From Lutibacter sp. A80 (GTDB lineage: Bacteria > Bacteroidota > Bacteroidia > Flavobacteriales > Flavobacteriaceae), in contig NZ_CP092480.1 of NCBI RefSeq assembly GCF_022429645.1, positions 1,780,501-1,844,500 of the forward strand: a stretch of 64,000 bases of DNA, given 5' to 3'. Each line of letters opens with the position of its first letter. Position 1 is the stretch's first letter. The position numbers were made by a program, and so were the translations under genes. Of this stretch, positions 1 to 13,658 are shown piece by piece. The notes beneath the pieces are model-generated. The model was not told the origin of the DNA. It saw only the letters and a program-made list of their open reading frames with translations, and made no database searches.

Positions 1-761
1 TTTGGTTTCACCTTTAATTCACGTTCTTCCCAATTTAATTTTTTATAAGGCGTTTTCGAATTTTCTGGAACTGTAAGTTCGTAATGTGGAATTGTAAAAG
101 CTAAGTATAAAAAGAAAGGTTGTTCTTTACTTTCTTTAATAAAATCTTTGGCTTTTTTCACAAATGAATCGTGCGAAAAAGTCCCTTTCTTCTCCATAAC
201 AATGTTACCTGTTTCAAAAGGCTTATTATTTTCCCATAACACATCAGGATAATAATGATGAGCTTCTCCATGATTTCTGTAACCATAAAAATAATCAAAG
301 CCTTGATTTAAAGGTAAATTTGCATCATCACCACCTTCAGATAGCCCCCATTTACCAATAATTCCTGTTTTATATCCCGCTCTTTTTAATTCTTCGGCAA
401 CAGTAACATCTTCAACTAATAAATTAACAGCTTTTCCTGTTGAAGTCCAATTTGGATTTCCTCTCACTGTATTATGTCCCATATGTTTCCCTACCAATAA
501 AGAAGCCCTAGAAGGCATGCATACAGTAGAACCAGCATAATGTTGCGTAAACAACATTCCTTCTGAAGCCATTTTATCAATATTTGGTGTCTTAATTTTC
601 ATCTGTCCGTTTACACCTACATCTCCATAGCCTAAATCATCAGCCATTATATAAATTATATTAGGCTTTTTTGAATTATTTATAGTTGAATTTTGAGCTG
701 TAATTTTTACACAACTGGAAATAATAAACAATACTGTTATTACAATTATTTTGAATTTCAT
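1..761 (-). CDS. Sulfatase lipoprotein (C-M-P-S-R type), 3' end outside window
   Basis: Type I sulfatase that removes sulfate esters from a polysaccharide fragment, probably in the periplasm or at the outer membrane. I translated it from the ATG at 761; the frame stays open to the left edge, giving about 253 visible residues. A lipoprotein signal ends at Cys17 (I-I-S-S-C). Metal-binding A-D-D follows at about residues 40-42, and the formylglycine motif C81-M-P-S-R sits in the context S-T-V-C-M-P-S-R-A-S-L, so Cys81 is the residue to be oxidised. G-K-W-G follows further on, as expected. It lies 42 bp downstream of the next sulfatase on the same strand and is probably the last visible gene of that operon. 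The exact sulfate position cannot be read from the sequence. Confidence 0.9.
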   Translation of the reverse strand, partial: MKFKIIVITVLFIISSCVKITAQNSTINNSKKPNIIYIMADDLGYGDVGVNGQMKIKTPNIDKMASEGMLFTQHYAGSTVCMPSRASLLVGKHMGHNTVRGNPNWTSTGKAVNLLVEDVTVAEELKRAGYKTGIIGKWGLSEGGDDANLPLNQGFDYFYGYRNHGEAHHYYPDVLWENNKPFETGNIVMEKKGTFSHDSFVKKAKDFIKESKEQPFFLYLAFTIPHYELTVPENSKTPYKKLNWEERELKVKP

Positions 762-803
762 AAAGTTAAATTTTATATGTTAAAATGAATATCCTTACTC
801 AAA

Positions 804-2276
804 TTAAAATAAGGATTCATATACTTTTGATAAGTCTAAAGGATCATCCAGTTCTTTTTGAAGTTGAATTAAATCTTTAAATAAACTTTTAATTTTTTCT
901 TGATGTATTGGATTGTCAGCTATATCATTCAATTCTTCTGGATCATTTTTTAAATCGTAAAGACGCACTTTATTAATTTCAGGATATACTAATAATTTAA
1001 AATTATCTTTTCTAATCATTCTTTGCGCTTTTAAATAAGCGCCATAAATAGCATCGTAATGACTTTCATTTCTTTCTGCTTTTGCTAAATCTAAAAAGCT
1101 ATTAAACTCAACATAAGCAGGTTTTTCAATCCCTGAAAGTTCTAAAGAAGTTGCCATAATATCTTGTAAATACACATCGGCATCAATTTTTCTATTTTTT
1201 GGAATGTCTGGTCCTAAAATAATCATTGGTGGACGAATACTATGATCGTATAAATTTTGTTTTCCCATAAATCCATGGCGTCCCATTGCCAATCCGTGAT
1301 CTGCTGAAAAAATAATATAGGTATTATCCATTTTACCCGATTTTTTTAATGCTTCTACAATTTTTCCTATTTGAGCATCAACATGAGTAATACTTGCATA
1401 ATACTCTTGCGTATGGACTTTAATTGCATATTCTGTTCTTGGCATTGGAGCCAACATTTCATCTCTTAAATAATCTCCATTTTTAATTGAATTTCTGTAA
1501 GGATATTCAGGTAAAAAACTTTTTGGTGTAGAAATATTTTCTAGCGGATACATATCCACAAACTCTTTTGGTGCTTGTCTAGGATCGTGTGGAGCATTAA
1601 ATGCTAAATACATAAAGAAAGGTGTTTCTTTGGTTTTAGCTTGATTTATAAATTCAATGGCATCGTCTTTTAAAACCTCGCTCCAATGTTTTCCACCTTC
1701 CCAAAAACCTCCTTTTGAGGTATCATAAGGACTCCAAGAATTATCGTTTTCATTTAATGGTCTATTATATCCGTTAGGTAAAGGCGCATCAAAATTTTTA
1801 CGCCCTTTCCAAGCATCTTTAGGCATTCCCGGACGTATGTGAACAGTATTATCAAATATTGCAGCTGCAGGAGCATCAACATGCCATTTTCCTGTCATAT
1901 AGGTTTCATAACCTTGAGAAGCCATTAATTTTGACCAAGAAAGTTCTAAAGAATCTTTTTTAATCCAATTTTTACGGAATTTATTGGCTCTCCAAACAGT
2001 TCGTCCAGTATTCATCATTGCACGTGATGCAGCACATACAGCACCGCTCCATGAGCCCATATTATACGCATGTGTAAATGTTGTACCAGCTTCCACAAAA
2101 GAATCCATTGTAGGGGTAATAATTTCTTTATTACCTAGCGCATGAACCGCTGAATAACTTTGATCATCTGTAAAAATAAAAACAATATTTGGTTGTTTTT
2201 TTTCAGGTGTTTTATTTTTAGATTTTGTACAACTTAACAGTACAATTGCTAGTATAAATAAAAATATATTTTTCAT
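804..2276 (-). CDS. Sulfatase lipoprotein with C-A-A-S-R active site
   Basis: Type I sulfatase of 490 residues. The N-terminus is a lipoprotein signal with lipobox Cys at residue 16. Metal-binding residues F-T-D-D lie at about 35-38, the formylglycine Cys81 is in C-A-A-S-R, G-K-W-H follows near residue 130, and a second metal site is in S-A-D-H-G-L. The motif has Ala in place of the usual Pro, a variant of C-x-P/A-S-R known in marine Bacteroidota sulfatases. It is in a row of four same-strand sulfatases separated by 11-53 bp, so co-transcription is likely. The neighbouring beta-galactosidase suggests a sulfated galactan substrate, which is inference. Activity needs a formylglycine-generating enzyme, not seen in this window. 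Confidence 0.92.
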   Translation of the reverse strand: MKNIFLFILAIVLLSCTKSKNKTPEKKQPNIVFIFTDDQSYSAVHALGNKEIITPTMDSFVEAGTTFTHAYNMGSWSGAVCAASRAMMNTGRTVWRANKFRKNWIKKDSLELSWSKLMASQGYETYMTGKWHVDAPAAAIFDNTVHIRPGMPKDAWKGRKNFDAPLPNGYNRPLNENDNSWSPYDTSKGGFWEGGKHWSEVLKDDAIEFINQAKTKETPFFMYLAFNAPHDPRQAPKEFVDMYPLENISTPKSFLPEYPYRNSIKNGDYLRDEMLAPMPRTEYAIKVHTQEYYASITHVDAQIGKIVEALKKSGKMDNTYIIFSADHGLAMGRHGFMGKQNLYDHSIRPPMIILGPDIPKNRKIDADVYLQDIMATSLELSGIEKPAYVEFNSFLDLAKAERNESHYDAIYGAYLKAQRMIRKDNFKLLVYPEINKVRLYDLKNDPEELNDIADNPIHQEKIKSLFKDLIQLQKELDDPLDLSKVYESLF

Positions 2277-2329
2277 TTTAATTGTTTAAAATTTATACAC
2301 ATGTGTTTTTTCCTTAATGATTATATCAG

Positions 2330-3928
2330 TTATTTAATTCTTATTTCACTGTTTTTTGAAGAATAAAGTCCATTGTTAAAATCTCCATCACAAGCTTTTA
2401 ATAATTTTTCTTTAAGTTCCTTTAATTTGTCTGGATATTGTTTAGACAACTCATTTTCTTCTCTATAATCATCTGGTAAATAATAAATTTCAAACACATT
2501 TTTATTTAAAATAGTACGTATTTTCCATCCGTCATTTGTAATTAAAGTTGGTCCAGAATATGATGAATAAACAACATATTCATGTGTTTTTGTTTCACCT
2601 CCAAAAAGTTCATTATAATAAGAAATCCCATCAGTATTTACTGGTTTATTAAACCCTGTAATTTCAGCTATTGTAGCTAACATATCATAATTTGCAATCA
2701 ATCTATCACTTGTAGTACCTGGTTTAATTTTATTTGGCCAATTAAAAATTAAAGGAGTAGTAATACCGCCTTGTAAATTACTTCTTTTCATCCCTGCTTG
2801 TCCATCATTACCATCAAAAACATCTCCAGCTAAATCACTGTAATATTTACGTTCTAAATTATCGAAACGTTGTCCTGTTTTTATATTGGTATATGGCTTT
2901 AAAACACGTCCTTCTTGTCCATAATAAATTTCGTGCCCATTATCAGATGCAAAAATTACAATTGTATTTTCAGCAATCCCTTCATCTTTTAATTTTTGCA
3001 TAATTTGTCCAACATTATCGTCTAACATTTTAACCATTGATGCATATTCTTTTTCAATTGGTGTTAGTCTATCATCGTTTATAAAATCTGCATGTACTTC
3101 TGGAATTGAAACAGGTCCGTGCGGTAATTGGGTTGGAAAGTATAAAAAGAAAGGAGCATCTTTATTTTCAGTTATAAAATTAAACGCTTTTTCCATAAAT
3201 AAATTCTGAGAATATACCTTTTTCCCAGTCATATCATGTCTTTCTTTATAAGCTTCTGGCGTTTCAGGTTCTTTAGATTTACCTGAATTTGGTAGTAAAT
3301 TCCCTGCTATATTAACCTGTTTTCCATTTTCAAATAAATATGGCGGATAAAAACCATGTGCTCTTGCATGGTCTAAATAACCGTAATAATAGTCCCATCC
3401 GTGACGTTTCATTTGTGCGTCGGTAGCTGAAAAACCCCATTCTAATTTACCAATTTGCCCTGTTTTATAGCCCGCTTCTTGTGCTACTGTTCCTAAAAAA
3501 ACTTCATCTTCACCAATAGGTTTTAAAACACTATTAATAGATTCTTCAATTTCACTAAGTGTAGCTGTTTTTGCACTTATTTTTTTATACAAACCACCAG
3601 AAATTATATCAAATTTGTTTGCGTGACTGTCATGAAGACCTGTTATTAAAGATGCTCTGGATGGTGCACATAACATATTTGTATAGGCGTTGCTAAAACT
3701 AATACCTTCTTTTGCTAATTTATCAATGTTTGGAGTGGTTATAATCTCTTGCCCATTTTTACTTAGCAAGCCCTTTCCTAAATCATCAGCTAAAATTAAA
3801 ATAATATTTGGCTTTTCATTTAAATTTGTTTCAACAGATTGAGCCTCTTTTGAATTAATAGCTGTTTTCTTCTCATCACAAGCTGTAATTGCCAAAAGCA
3901 GTAATAGCATTAAATACGTTTTCTTCAT
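2330..3928 (-). CDS. Sulfatase lipoprotein with C-A-P-S-R active site
   Basis: Type I sulfatase of 532 residues. The lipoprotein signal ends at Cys17 (A-I-T-A-C). L-A-D-D lies at about 46-49, the formylglycine motif is C87-A-P-S-R, and S-D-N-G-H supplies the second part of the metal site. The motif is canonical, unlike its two neighbours. The start is the ATG at 3928, immediately ahead of the signal peptide. Only 11 bp separate it from the upstream sulfatase, which supports an operon. The family covers aryl- and carbohydrate sulfatases; I cannot assign the position specificity from the sequence. Confidence 0.92.
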   Translation of the reverse strand: MKKTYLMLLLLLAITACDEKKTAINSKEAQSVETNLNEKPNIILILADDLGKGLLSKNGQEIITTPNIDKLAKEGISFSNAYTNMLCAPSRASLITGLHDSHANKFDIISGGLYKKISAKTATLSEIEESINSVLKPIGEDEVFLGTVAQEAGYKTGQIGKLEWGFSATDAQMKRHGWDYYYGYLDHARAHGFYPPYLFENGKQVNIAGNLLPNSGKSKEPETPEAYKERHDMTGKKVYSQNLFMEKAFNFITENKDAPFFLYFPTQLPHGPVSIPEVHADFINDDRLTPIEKEYASMVKMLDDNVGQIMQKLKDEGIAENTIVIFASDNGHEIYYGQEGRVLKPYTNIKTGQRFDNLERKYYSDLAGDVFDGNDGQAGMKRSNLQGGITTPLIFNWPNKIKPGTTSDRLIANYDMLATIAEITGFNKPVNTDGISYYNELFGGETKTHEYVVYSSYSGPTLITNDGWKIRTILNKNVFEIYYLPDDYREENELSKQYPDKLKELKEKLLKACDGDFNNGLYSSKNSEIRIK

Positions 3929-3939
3929 TATAAATTGAA

Positions 3940-5808
3940 TTATTTATTTGACAAGTATTCTATTCTATTTTTTATGTCTTGATTTCTTGTTATTTTTTTT
4001 GAAAGTAATTCAAAATTATAATTCTCTTTATAGCCAAACTCATTATCTGTTAATAAAACCATTGAATTTAAAATTAATAATGCTTCTGCTGTATCGTTAG
4101 ATTTATAAAGAACTTGAGCAATTTTACCCAATGTATTTTCATTTAAAAATAACCCCATATACTCTAAAGCTCTCACTTTATTAATTGGCTCTACATCACT
4201 GTTTGCAATTTCTTTTAATTTTGATGTAAATTCGTTTGCTTTTTCTCCAAAATTGCTACAAACAATAATTCCCCAATAACGTTCCCAAGGGTCTTTTGAA
4301 TTTAAGGCTTCATTAATTTGTTGTTTAACAGCATCGAAATCTAATAAGCTTAAATCTGCTATTTGCATATATTTTGAAATAGCTTCTTTATGCTCTTGAC
4401 CAAATTTAATAGGATTATCAAATGCATTATTTATTAAAAAATGCTCTGGATAAAATGATAAATCTGGCATTTTTAAAAGGTGCTTATTTAAGTTATTTCT
4501 TAATTGAAGCAAAACTGTTTCGAACTCTTTATTTTCTGCTAAATTATTAGTTTCATAAGGATCACTTTCAACATTAAAAAGCATTTCTGTTTTTTTAGGC
4601 TTAAAAAATGCTGCTTGTACATCGTTTAATTCACCTTCCTTATACAATTTAGCCCATTCTTTGTAAGCCAATTGCTTGTAACGATAATTATTCATTAAAC
4701 CATCGTAGTTAAATGGCTGGTAATTTCTTATATATTTATATTTACCTTTTCTAATAGCTCGAACCATATCGTACTTTTCGTCAAATCTATCTGCATAACT
4801 AAATGTTTCGTCTCTATTATTAATTTCTTCTGCCGTTATATTTTCTCCTAAAAATGGTTTACCATCCAATGCTTCAGGAATTTCAACTCCAGCTAAATTT
4901 AGTACTGTTGGAGCTAAATCTACAAAACTTACAAAGCCTTCAACTTCACTTCCTAATTTATTATTAACTAAGTTTTTATAATTTTCAGGAACATGAACCA
5001 ACATTGGAACATGTAAACCTGTTTCGTATAAATAACCTTTACTTCCAGGCAATACACCTCCGTGGTCTCCATAATAAAAGATAAAAGTAGAATCGTATAA
5101 ACCATCTTCTTTTAATTGGTTTATTACTTCGCCCATACGAGTATCCATTTCAACAATTTTATCTCTATACAAGGCATTTGTATATTTAAACAATTCTGTA
5201 TTTGGATGGTTTGGTTGAATTTTAAATGACTCTAAGCTTGTAGTTGTTTTTTTATTTTCAAATGTTTCTTTATTAAAATGAAGACTTCCTTCATGAGTAA
5301 TTCCACTGTTATATACATGGAAAAATGGTTGTCCTTCTTCTCTATTTCTCCAACTTGCTTTTTTTGAAGAATCGTCCCAAACATTATTCGATTTAATAAT
5401 ATTATAATCTTCTTTACTATTATTTGTAGTATAATAACCTGCTTTTTTTAAATATGCAGGAAACATTTTCACTTCTTGAGGCATTGAAACTTTTTCAATT
5501 TTTCTATGATAGTGAGATGCTAAATGAGGTCCATATAAACCCGAAATTATTGTAGATCGTGCAGCACTACATACTGCTGCATTGGAAAAAGCATGTGTAT
5601 AAACCAATCCTTCAGCTGCTAAATTTTCAAGATTTGGAGTTTCAACACCATTCTCATTAAACATTTTAAGATAATGCATTGAATTATCTTCCGATACTAA
5701 CCAAACAATATTTGGTGGTGGTAAGTTCACTTGTTCTTGTTTACATGAAAAAAATAGTACAAGCATAAATAGTACTATTGGATAATTTAAATACTGTTTT
5801 AGTTTCAT
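3940..5808 (-). CDS. Sulfatase lipoprotein with C-S-A-A-R site and helical C-terminal extension
   Basis: Sulfatase of 622 residues. The lipobox Cys is at residue 22. The formylglycine motif is C80-S-A-A-R in A-A-V-C-S-A-A-R-S-T, and G-D-H-G-G gives the second metal site. The catalytic domain resembles the heparan-N-sulfatase-like branch (inference from the Y-L-K-K-A-G-Y-Y and G-D-H-G-G-V-L-P context). After about residue 480 there is a mostly alpha-helical extension, with W-E-R-Y-W-G, K-V-R-A-L-E-Y and A-L-L-I-L-N-S segments that look like HEAT repeats. A hairpin terminator lies between this gene and the beta-galactosidase upstream, so it may be less expressed than the first gene or have its own promoter. 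Confidence 0.9.
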   Translation of the reverse strand: MKLKQYLNYPIVLFMLVLFFSCKQEQVNLPPPNIVWLVSEDNSMHYLKMFNENGVETPNLENLAAEGLVYTHAFSNAAVCSAARSTIISGLYGPHLASHYHRKIEKVSMPQEVKMFPAYLKKAGYYTTNNSKEDYNIIKSNNVWDDSSKKASWRNREEGQPFFHVYNSGITHEGSLHFNKETFENKKTTTSLESFKIQPNHPNTELFKYTNALYRDKIVEMDTRMGEVINQLKEDGLYDSTFIFYYGDHGGVLPGSKGYLYETGLHVPMLVHVPENYKNLVNNKLGSEVEGFVSFVDLAPTVLNLAGVEIPEALDGKPFLGENITAEEINNRDETFSYADRFDEKYDMVRAIRKGKYKYIRNYQPFNYDGLMNNYRYKQLAYKEWAKLYKEGELNDVQAAFFKPKKTEMLFNVESDPYETNNLAENKEFETVLLQLRNNLNKHLLKMPDLSFYPEHFLINNAFDNPIKFGQEHKEAISKYMQIADLSLLDFDAVKQQINEALNSKDPWERYWGIIVCSNFGEKANEFTSKLKEIANSDVEPINKVRALEYMGLFLNENTLGKIAQVLYKSNDTAEALLILNSMVLLTDNEFGYKENYNFELLSKKITRNQDIKNRIEYLSNK

Positions 5809-5852
5809 TATAGTATGGAGTTTAATTTTTACGATTTACAATTTATTAAAAA

Positions 5853-5884
5853 AAATTCTCTGCCAATTAATTGACAGAGAATTT
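5853..5884 (-). terminator. Intrinsic terminator or attenuator after the GH2 gene
   Basis: AAATTCTCTG (5853-5862) pairs perfectly with CAGAGAATTT (5875-5884), and the inner part CAATTAATTG is itself a palindrome. On the minus strand the hairpin is followed by a run of T (A-run at 5848-5852 on the plus strand). It lies between the GH2 gene and the first sulfatase, so it probably ends or reduces read-through within the locus. Confidence 0.75.
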
Positions 5885-5920
5885 ACAATAAAACTTAACC
5901 TAACTTCATTATCAAAATAA

Positions 5921-9476
<3,556 letters not shown>

Positions 9477-12400
9477 ATGCTAAGAAAATACTTAATAAAA
9501 TTCATCTTACTATTTAGTACTATTGTACTATACTCACAAACTAACTCTGTAAATTTCCATAAGTTAGACATTCATGGAGTGCTTTTTAACAAAAGAGTTA
9601 ATACCTTATTTGTAGATAGTTTTGGATATTTATGGATTGGAAGTAATTCTGGATTATATAAATACGACGGGCATAATATTACCGAATATCAATATGATGC
9701 TTTCACCCCACATTCGCTTCCTAATAATAATATCAATTCCATTTTTGAAGATGACTATAACAACTTATGGATAGGTAGTGAAAGTTACCTTATTTGCTTC
9801 AATAGAAAAGAAAATAAGTTTAAAGGATACTTAAAAAACAAGACTTCAATTGTAAAAAATAAAACAAAGTCTGGAGATATATGGGTAAAGTTAGAAAACT
9901 ATGGATTATTAAAAGTTGAAACGAATAAAGATGTTAACAGCATAGAATTAGATTCTGAATTTAGCACCCAAATAATTAAAAATATTTATAAGATTGAAAA
10001 ACAAAACCTATCATTAATTGAAGATAATTTTGGAAGAAATTGGCTTGGGACAGAAGAAGGTATTTTAAAACTAAATGAAAAAGGAGAAATTACACCAACA
10101 ACATTTAATAAAAAGGTTTTAAACATGGAACTTTTAGGTAATAATCAAATTATTGTCTTAACTCCAAGTGATATCTATATTTTAGGATATAACAAATCTG
10201 ACAGTAAATTAGAGGTACTTGAAAATTACACTAATTTATTAACCAATTTTGATCCAAACACAACTTTAAGCACAATTGCAATTAACACTAAAAGTGATGA
10301 ATTATGGATAGGTACAACATCTGGATTAATAAAAGGTAATAGAAAAAATAATAAATACGAATTTTCTCATTATTTAAACGAATCTAACTCAGACAATTTA
10401 TTAAACAACACCATTACTTCAACAATATTTGACACTTACGGAAATCTGTGGATTGGTTCTTTTAAAGGTGTTAATAAATATTTAGGAAGAACTCCTCTTT
10501 TTGAATTTCATGAACTCTCTACAAACAATAACTTAACCAATTGTTTAGACAATCAAAAATCAAACAAATTATTAGTTGGTTTAAATAATGGATTATTTAC
10601 TTTTAATAAAACAACTAAAACTGCTTTAAAAATTAATAACACCATAGAAACAGCTTCTGTTGTAACAAAAAACTTCGAAAAAACAGAGCTTATTATTGCT
10701 GACAATAATAATATTTATAATTCAAAAAATTACAACCCTAACCAACCCAAAAACTTTGAATTAATAAAAGTTAAAACCTATCAAAATCCAATAAAAGACA
10801 TTGTACCCATAAACAAAAATGAAATGTGGGTAGGTATTTGGGGAGAAGGTGTAGATATAATAAACAGTGAAAACACACTATCGGAGTTCAAAAAAAAGAT
10901 TATAGAAGAATTAAAAGGCAATCATACCTCAACAATTTTATTAACTACAGGTAATCAATTATTTATAGGAACAAGAGGTGAAGGTTTATACATCATAGAT
11001 TTAATAAAAGAAAACTACAAACACTATTTACCAACACTTGCTAATGGTTTAACCTCAAATGCTATTTTAAGCCTTTACGAAGATAAAAGTGGAAAAATAT
11101 GGATAGGAACAAGAGGTGGTGGTATAAATGTATATGACATAGAATCGAAAAAATTCAAAAATTTCAGAAAAACAACCACTAACAATCCAAAAGTAGTTAC
11201 TGCCATAGAAGAAGACTTTAATGGCAATATTTGGATGAGTACACAAGACGGTATTGCTATGCTAAATTTAACAACTGAAAGGTTTATGTCTTTTGGTGTA
11301 GAAGATGGTATAAATGAAAATCAGTTTGTTTTTAATTCTAGTACTTCAGATGAGCAAAAAAAGATTTTATATTTTGGTTGTGCCGACGGTTTTTATAGCG
11401 TGTATCCAGATCAACTAATTCCTCAAAACATAGTACCTAATACAGTTATAACCAATTTTTCTACACTTGGAGAAGTATATGAAAACAATTCAGCTAATGC
11501 TTTAAGTCCTGTAAATAATATTAACATTTACGCTAAAGAACCTATTGTTTTACCTTACAATCAAAATAACATATATGTTAACTTTTCATCTTTAGATCTT
11601 ACAGCACCTAATAAGAACCTGTACGCCTATAAACTAGACGGTTTAAATGATTATTGGGTTTATACAGATGCTTCTAATAGAAGCGCTAACTATAACGACT
11701 TAGCGCCTGGAACTTACACCTTTAAAGCTAAAAGTTCCAATAGCGATGGAATATGGAATGAAACACCTTCTGAAATAACCTTTACAATAAAACCTCCTAT
11801 TTGGAAAAGCAATTGGGCTATTTTTGGCTACATTTTAATTTCAATTTTAATAATTTACATCAATATTATTTTAATTAAAAGATGGTATTTATTAAAGAAA
11901 AATTTGGTAAAAGAAACAATTAGTCGAGAAAAAGATAATGAACACAATAGGATGAAAATGATTTTCTTCACTGATATTTCTCACGAATTAAGAACTCCTT
12001 TATCTCTAATACTGGGAACCATTGAAAAAGTTGTAAAAGAAAAGAAATTTACTTTAAGTCCTTTAACAAGTCAACGTATTTATAATAATACACTAAGAAT
12101 GAATCGACTTATTAACCAAATAATGGATATAAGAAAGTTTGATGAAGGTAAATTTAAATTGAAAATTTCTAAAAATGATATTGTAAGAGATATAAATACC
12201 ATTAAAAATGCTTTTAATGATTTTGCTAAAATTTACAGTATAAAATATGAATTTATAACAGAAGACAAAGAAATTAAAGCTTGGTATGACGTTGATCTTT
12301 TAGAAAAAATATTATTTAACCTATTATCAAATGCCTTTAAATTCACAAAAGAACATGGTGAAATTACCGTTAAATTAGAACAAATTAAACCTAAAAATTT

Positions 12401-13565
12401 AAAAATCAACACTCATATTTTAGAAGGCAAATTCATTAAATGTAGTGTAAGAGACAACGGAGTAGGAATTCCAAAAAATGATTTAGAAAATATATTTAAT
12501 CGCTACTACCAAGCAACACAATCTCAAAGAAACCAAATTCCAGGAACTGGTATTGGAATGGAACTTGTTTCTAAATTAATAGAAAGACACCATGGTACTA
12601 TTACCGTAGAAAGTGAAGAAAATGTATTTACAGAATTTACTTTTTACCTTCCAATAGCTAAAAACAAATACAATAAAAACGAACGATTAGAAACCGGAAC
12701 CCCACTAAAAAGAAATTTTATTAAAAACAATGAATTTCAAATAATTGAAGAAGTTTCCTCTAAGTTTAAAGAGAATGAAATAAAAAAAGAAAAATCTAAA
12801 AAGCCTAAAATTCTTATAGTTGAAGACAATGATGATTTAAGACAAATGATTAAATCTGAGTTAAGCCCTACATTTAATGTAGTTGAAGCTTCAAATGGTC
12901 AAATAGGATACGAAGTAGCTTTAAAAGAAAAACCTGAGCTTATAATTAGTGATATTTTAATGCCAATACAAGATGGAGTGTCAATGCTTAAACAAATTAA
13001 GAAAAATGATGAACTCAGCAATATTCCAATATTTATGTTGACAGCGAAAAACTCAAATGAAACTAAAATTGATTGTTTAAGTTTAGGGGCCAATGATTAT
13101 ATTGAAAAACCTTTTAGCCTTGAGTTTTTACAATGGAAAATAAAAAATACACTTACAACAAGACAAGAGCTTAAAGAAAAATATAGTAAACTAATAACTA
13201 CAGCTCCTACTGATATTCAAATAGATTCTAATGATGAAAAATTTATTAAAAAACTCATCAAAATAATTGAAGAAAATATGAGTAGTAACATATTAAATGT
13301 AGAGTTTTTAGCTTCTGAAATAGGTATGAGTAGAGCTAATCTTTACAGAAAAGTTCAGGTTATTTTAAATGATACACCCGTAAACTTTATAAAAACTATT
13401 AAATTAAAAAGAGCTGCACAATTATTAAAGAAAAATAAAATTTACATTTCTGAAATTGCCTATATGACAGGCTTTAATAATCAAAAATATTTTAGCAAAT
13501 GTTTTAGCAAAGAGTATGGTATAAGTCCAACAGAGTACATAAAAAAACATGCTAAAGAGGAATAA
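9477..13565 (+). CDS. Hybrid two-component system sensor/regulator (HTCS)
   Basis: One-protein sensor and transcription factor that detects a glycan fragment in the periplasm and activates polysaccharide-use genes. It has 1362 residues. A signal peptide (about 1-20) is followed by two beta-propellers of Reg_prop repeats (G-Y-L-W-I-G-S, N-L-W-I-G-S and similar, about 25-690), a Y_Y_Y domain (about 700-775), one membrane helix (about 780-801), a histidine kinase with His836 in S-H-E-L-R-T-P-L, an ATPase with N-L-L-S-N-A-F and D-N-G-V-G-I-P, a receiver with Asp1159 in S-D-I-L-M-P, and a C-terminal AraC DNA-binding domain (about 1260-1362). All key residues are present. It is divergent from the GH2/sulfatase genes, the usual arrangement for the regulator of such a locus. 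Confidence 0.96.
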   Translation: MLRKYLIKFILLFSTIVLYSQTNSVNFHKLDIHGVLFNKRVNTLFVDSFGYLWIGSNSGLYKYDGHNITEYQYDAFTPHSLPNNNINSIFEDDYNNLWIGSESYLICFNRKENKFKGYLKNKTSIVKNKTKSGDIWVKLENYGLLKVETNKDVNSIELDSEFSTQIIKNIYKIEKQNLSLIEDNFGRNWLGTEEGILKLNEKGEITPTTFNKKVLNMELLGNNQIIVLTPSDIYILGYNKSDSKLEVLENYTNLLTNFDPNTTLSTIAINTKSDELWIGTTSGLIKGNRKNNKYEFSHYLNESNSDNLLNNTITSTIFDTYGNLWIGSFKGVNKYLGRTPLFEFHELSTNNNLTNCLDNQKSNKLLVGLNNGLFTFNKTTKTALKINNTIETASVVTKNFEKTELIIADNNNIYNSKNYNPNQPKNFELIKVKTYQNPIKDIVPINKNEMWVGIWGEGVDIINSENTLSEFKKKIIEELKGNHTSTILLTTGNQLFIGTRGEGLYIIDLIKENYKHYLPTLANGLTSNAILSLYEDKSGKIWIGTRGGGINVYDIESKKFKNFRKTTTNNPKVVTAIEEDFNGNIWMSTQDGIAMLNLTTERFMSFGVEDGINENQFVFNSSTSDEQKKILYFGCADGFYSVYPDQLIPQNIVPNTVITNFSTLGEVYENNSANALSPVNNINIYAKEPIVLPYNQNNIYVNFSSLDLTAPNKNLYAYKLDGLNDYWVYTDASNRSANYNDLAPGTYTFKAKSSNSDGIWNETPSEITFTIKPPIWKSNWAIFGYILISILIIYINIILIKRWYLLKKNLVKETISREKDNEHNRMKMIFFTDISHELRTPLSLILGTIEKVVKEKKFTLSPLTSQRIYNNTLRMNRLINQIMDIRKFDEGKFKLKISKNDIVRDINTIKNAFNDFAKIYSIKYEFITEDKEIKAWYDVDLLEKILFNLLSNAFKFTKEHGEITVKLEQIKPKNLKINTHILEGKFIKCSVRDNGVGIPKNDLENIFNRYYQATQSQRNQIPGTGIGMELVSKLIERHHGTITVESEENVFTEFTFYLPIAKNKYNKNERLETGTPLKRNFIKNNEFQIIEEVSSKFKENEIKKEKSKKPKILIVEDNDDLRQMIKSELSPTFNVVEASNGQIGYEVALKEKPELIISDILMPIQDGVSMLKQIKKNDELSNIPIFMLTAKNSNETKIDCLSLGANDYIEKPFSLEFLQWKIKNTLTTRQELKEKYSKLITTAPTDIQIDSNDEKFIKKLIKIIEENMSSNILNVEFLASEIGMSRANLYRKVQVILNDTPVNFIKTIKLKRAAQLLKKNKIYISEIAYMTGFNNQKYFSKCFSKEYGISPTEYIKKHAKEE

Positions 13566-13590
13566 TAAAATGTAGCAAAACATAAATTAT

Positions 13591-13635
13591 ATACTATTTT
13601 CAAAATAAAGTTTCTGTTTATTTTGAAAATAGTAT
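13591..13635. terminator. 19-bp perfect hairpin between convergent genes
   Basis: ATACTATTTTCAAAATAAA (13591-13609) and its exact reverse complement (13617-13635) enclose a 7-base loop. It lies between the stop of the HTCS gene and the stop of the minus-strand 96-residue gene, so it probably serves both. The T-tracts are weak on both sides. Confidence 0.7.
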
Positions 13636-13658
13636 TTTAAATTAAAAAAAAGACTTTT

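Noticed and set aside
804..5808. Type IX secretion C-terminal signals on the sulfatases
   Set aside because: The sulfatases end without the conserved C-terminal domain and have lipoboxes, so they are lipid-anchored rather than T9SS cargo.
12899..13093. 64-codon antisense frame in the HTCS receiver domain
   Set aside because: Shadow of a conserved domain, with no independent support.
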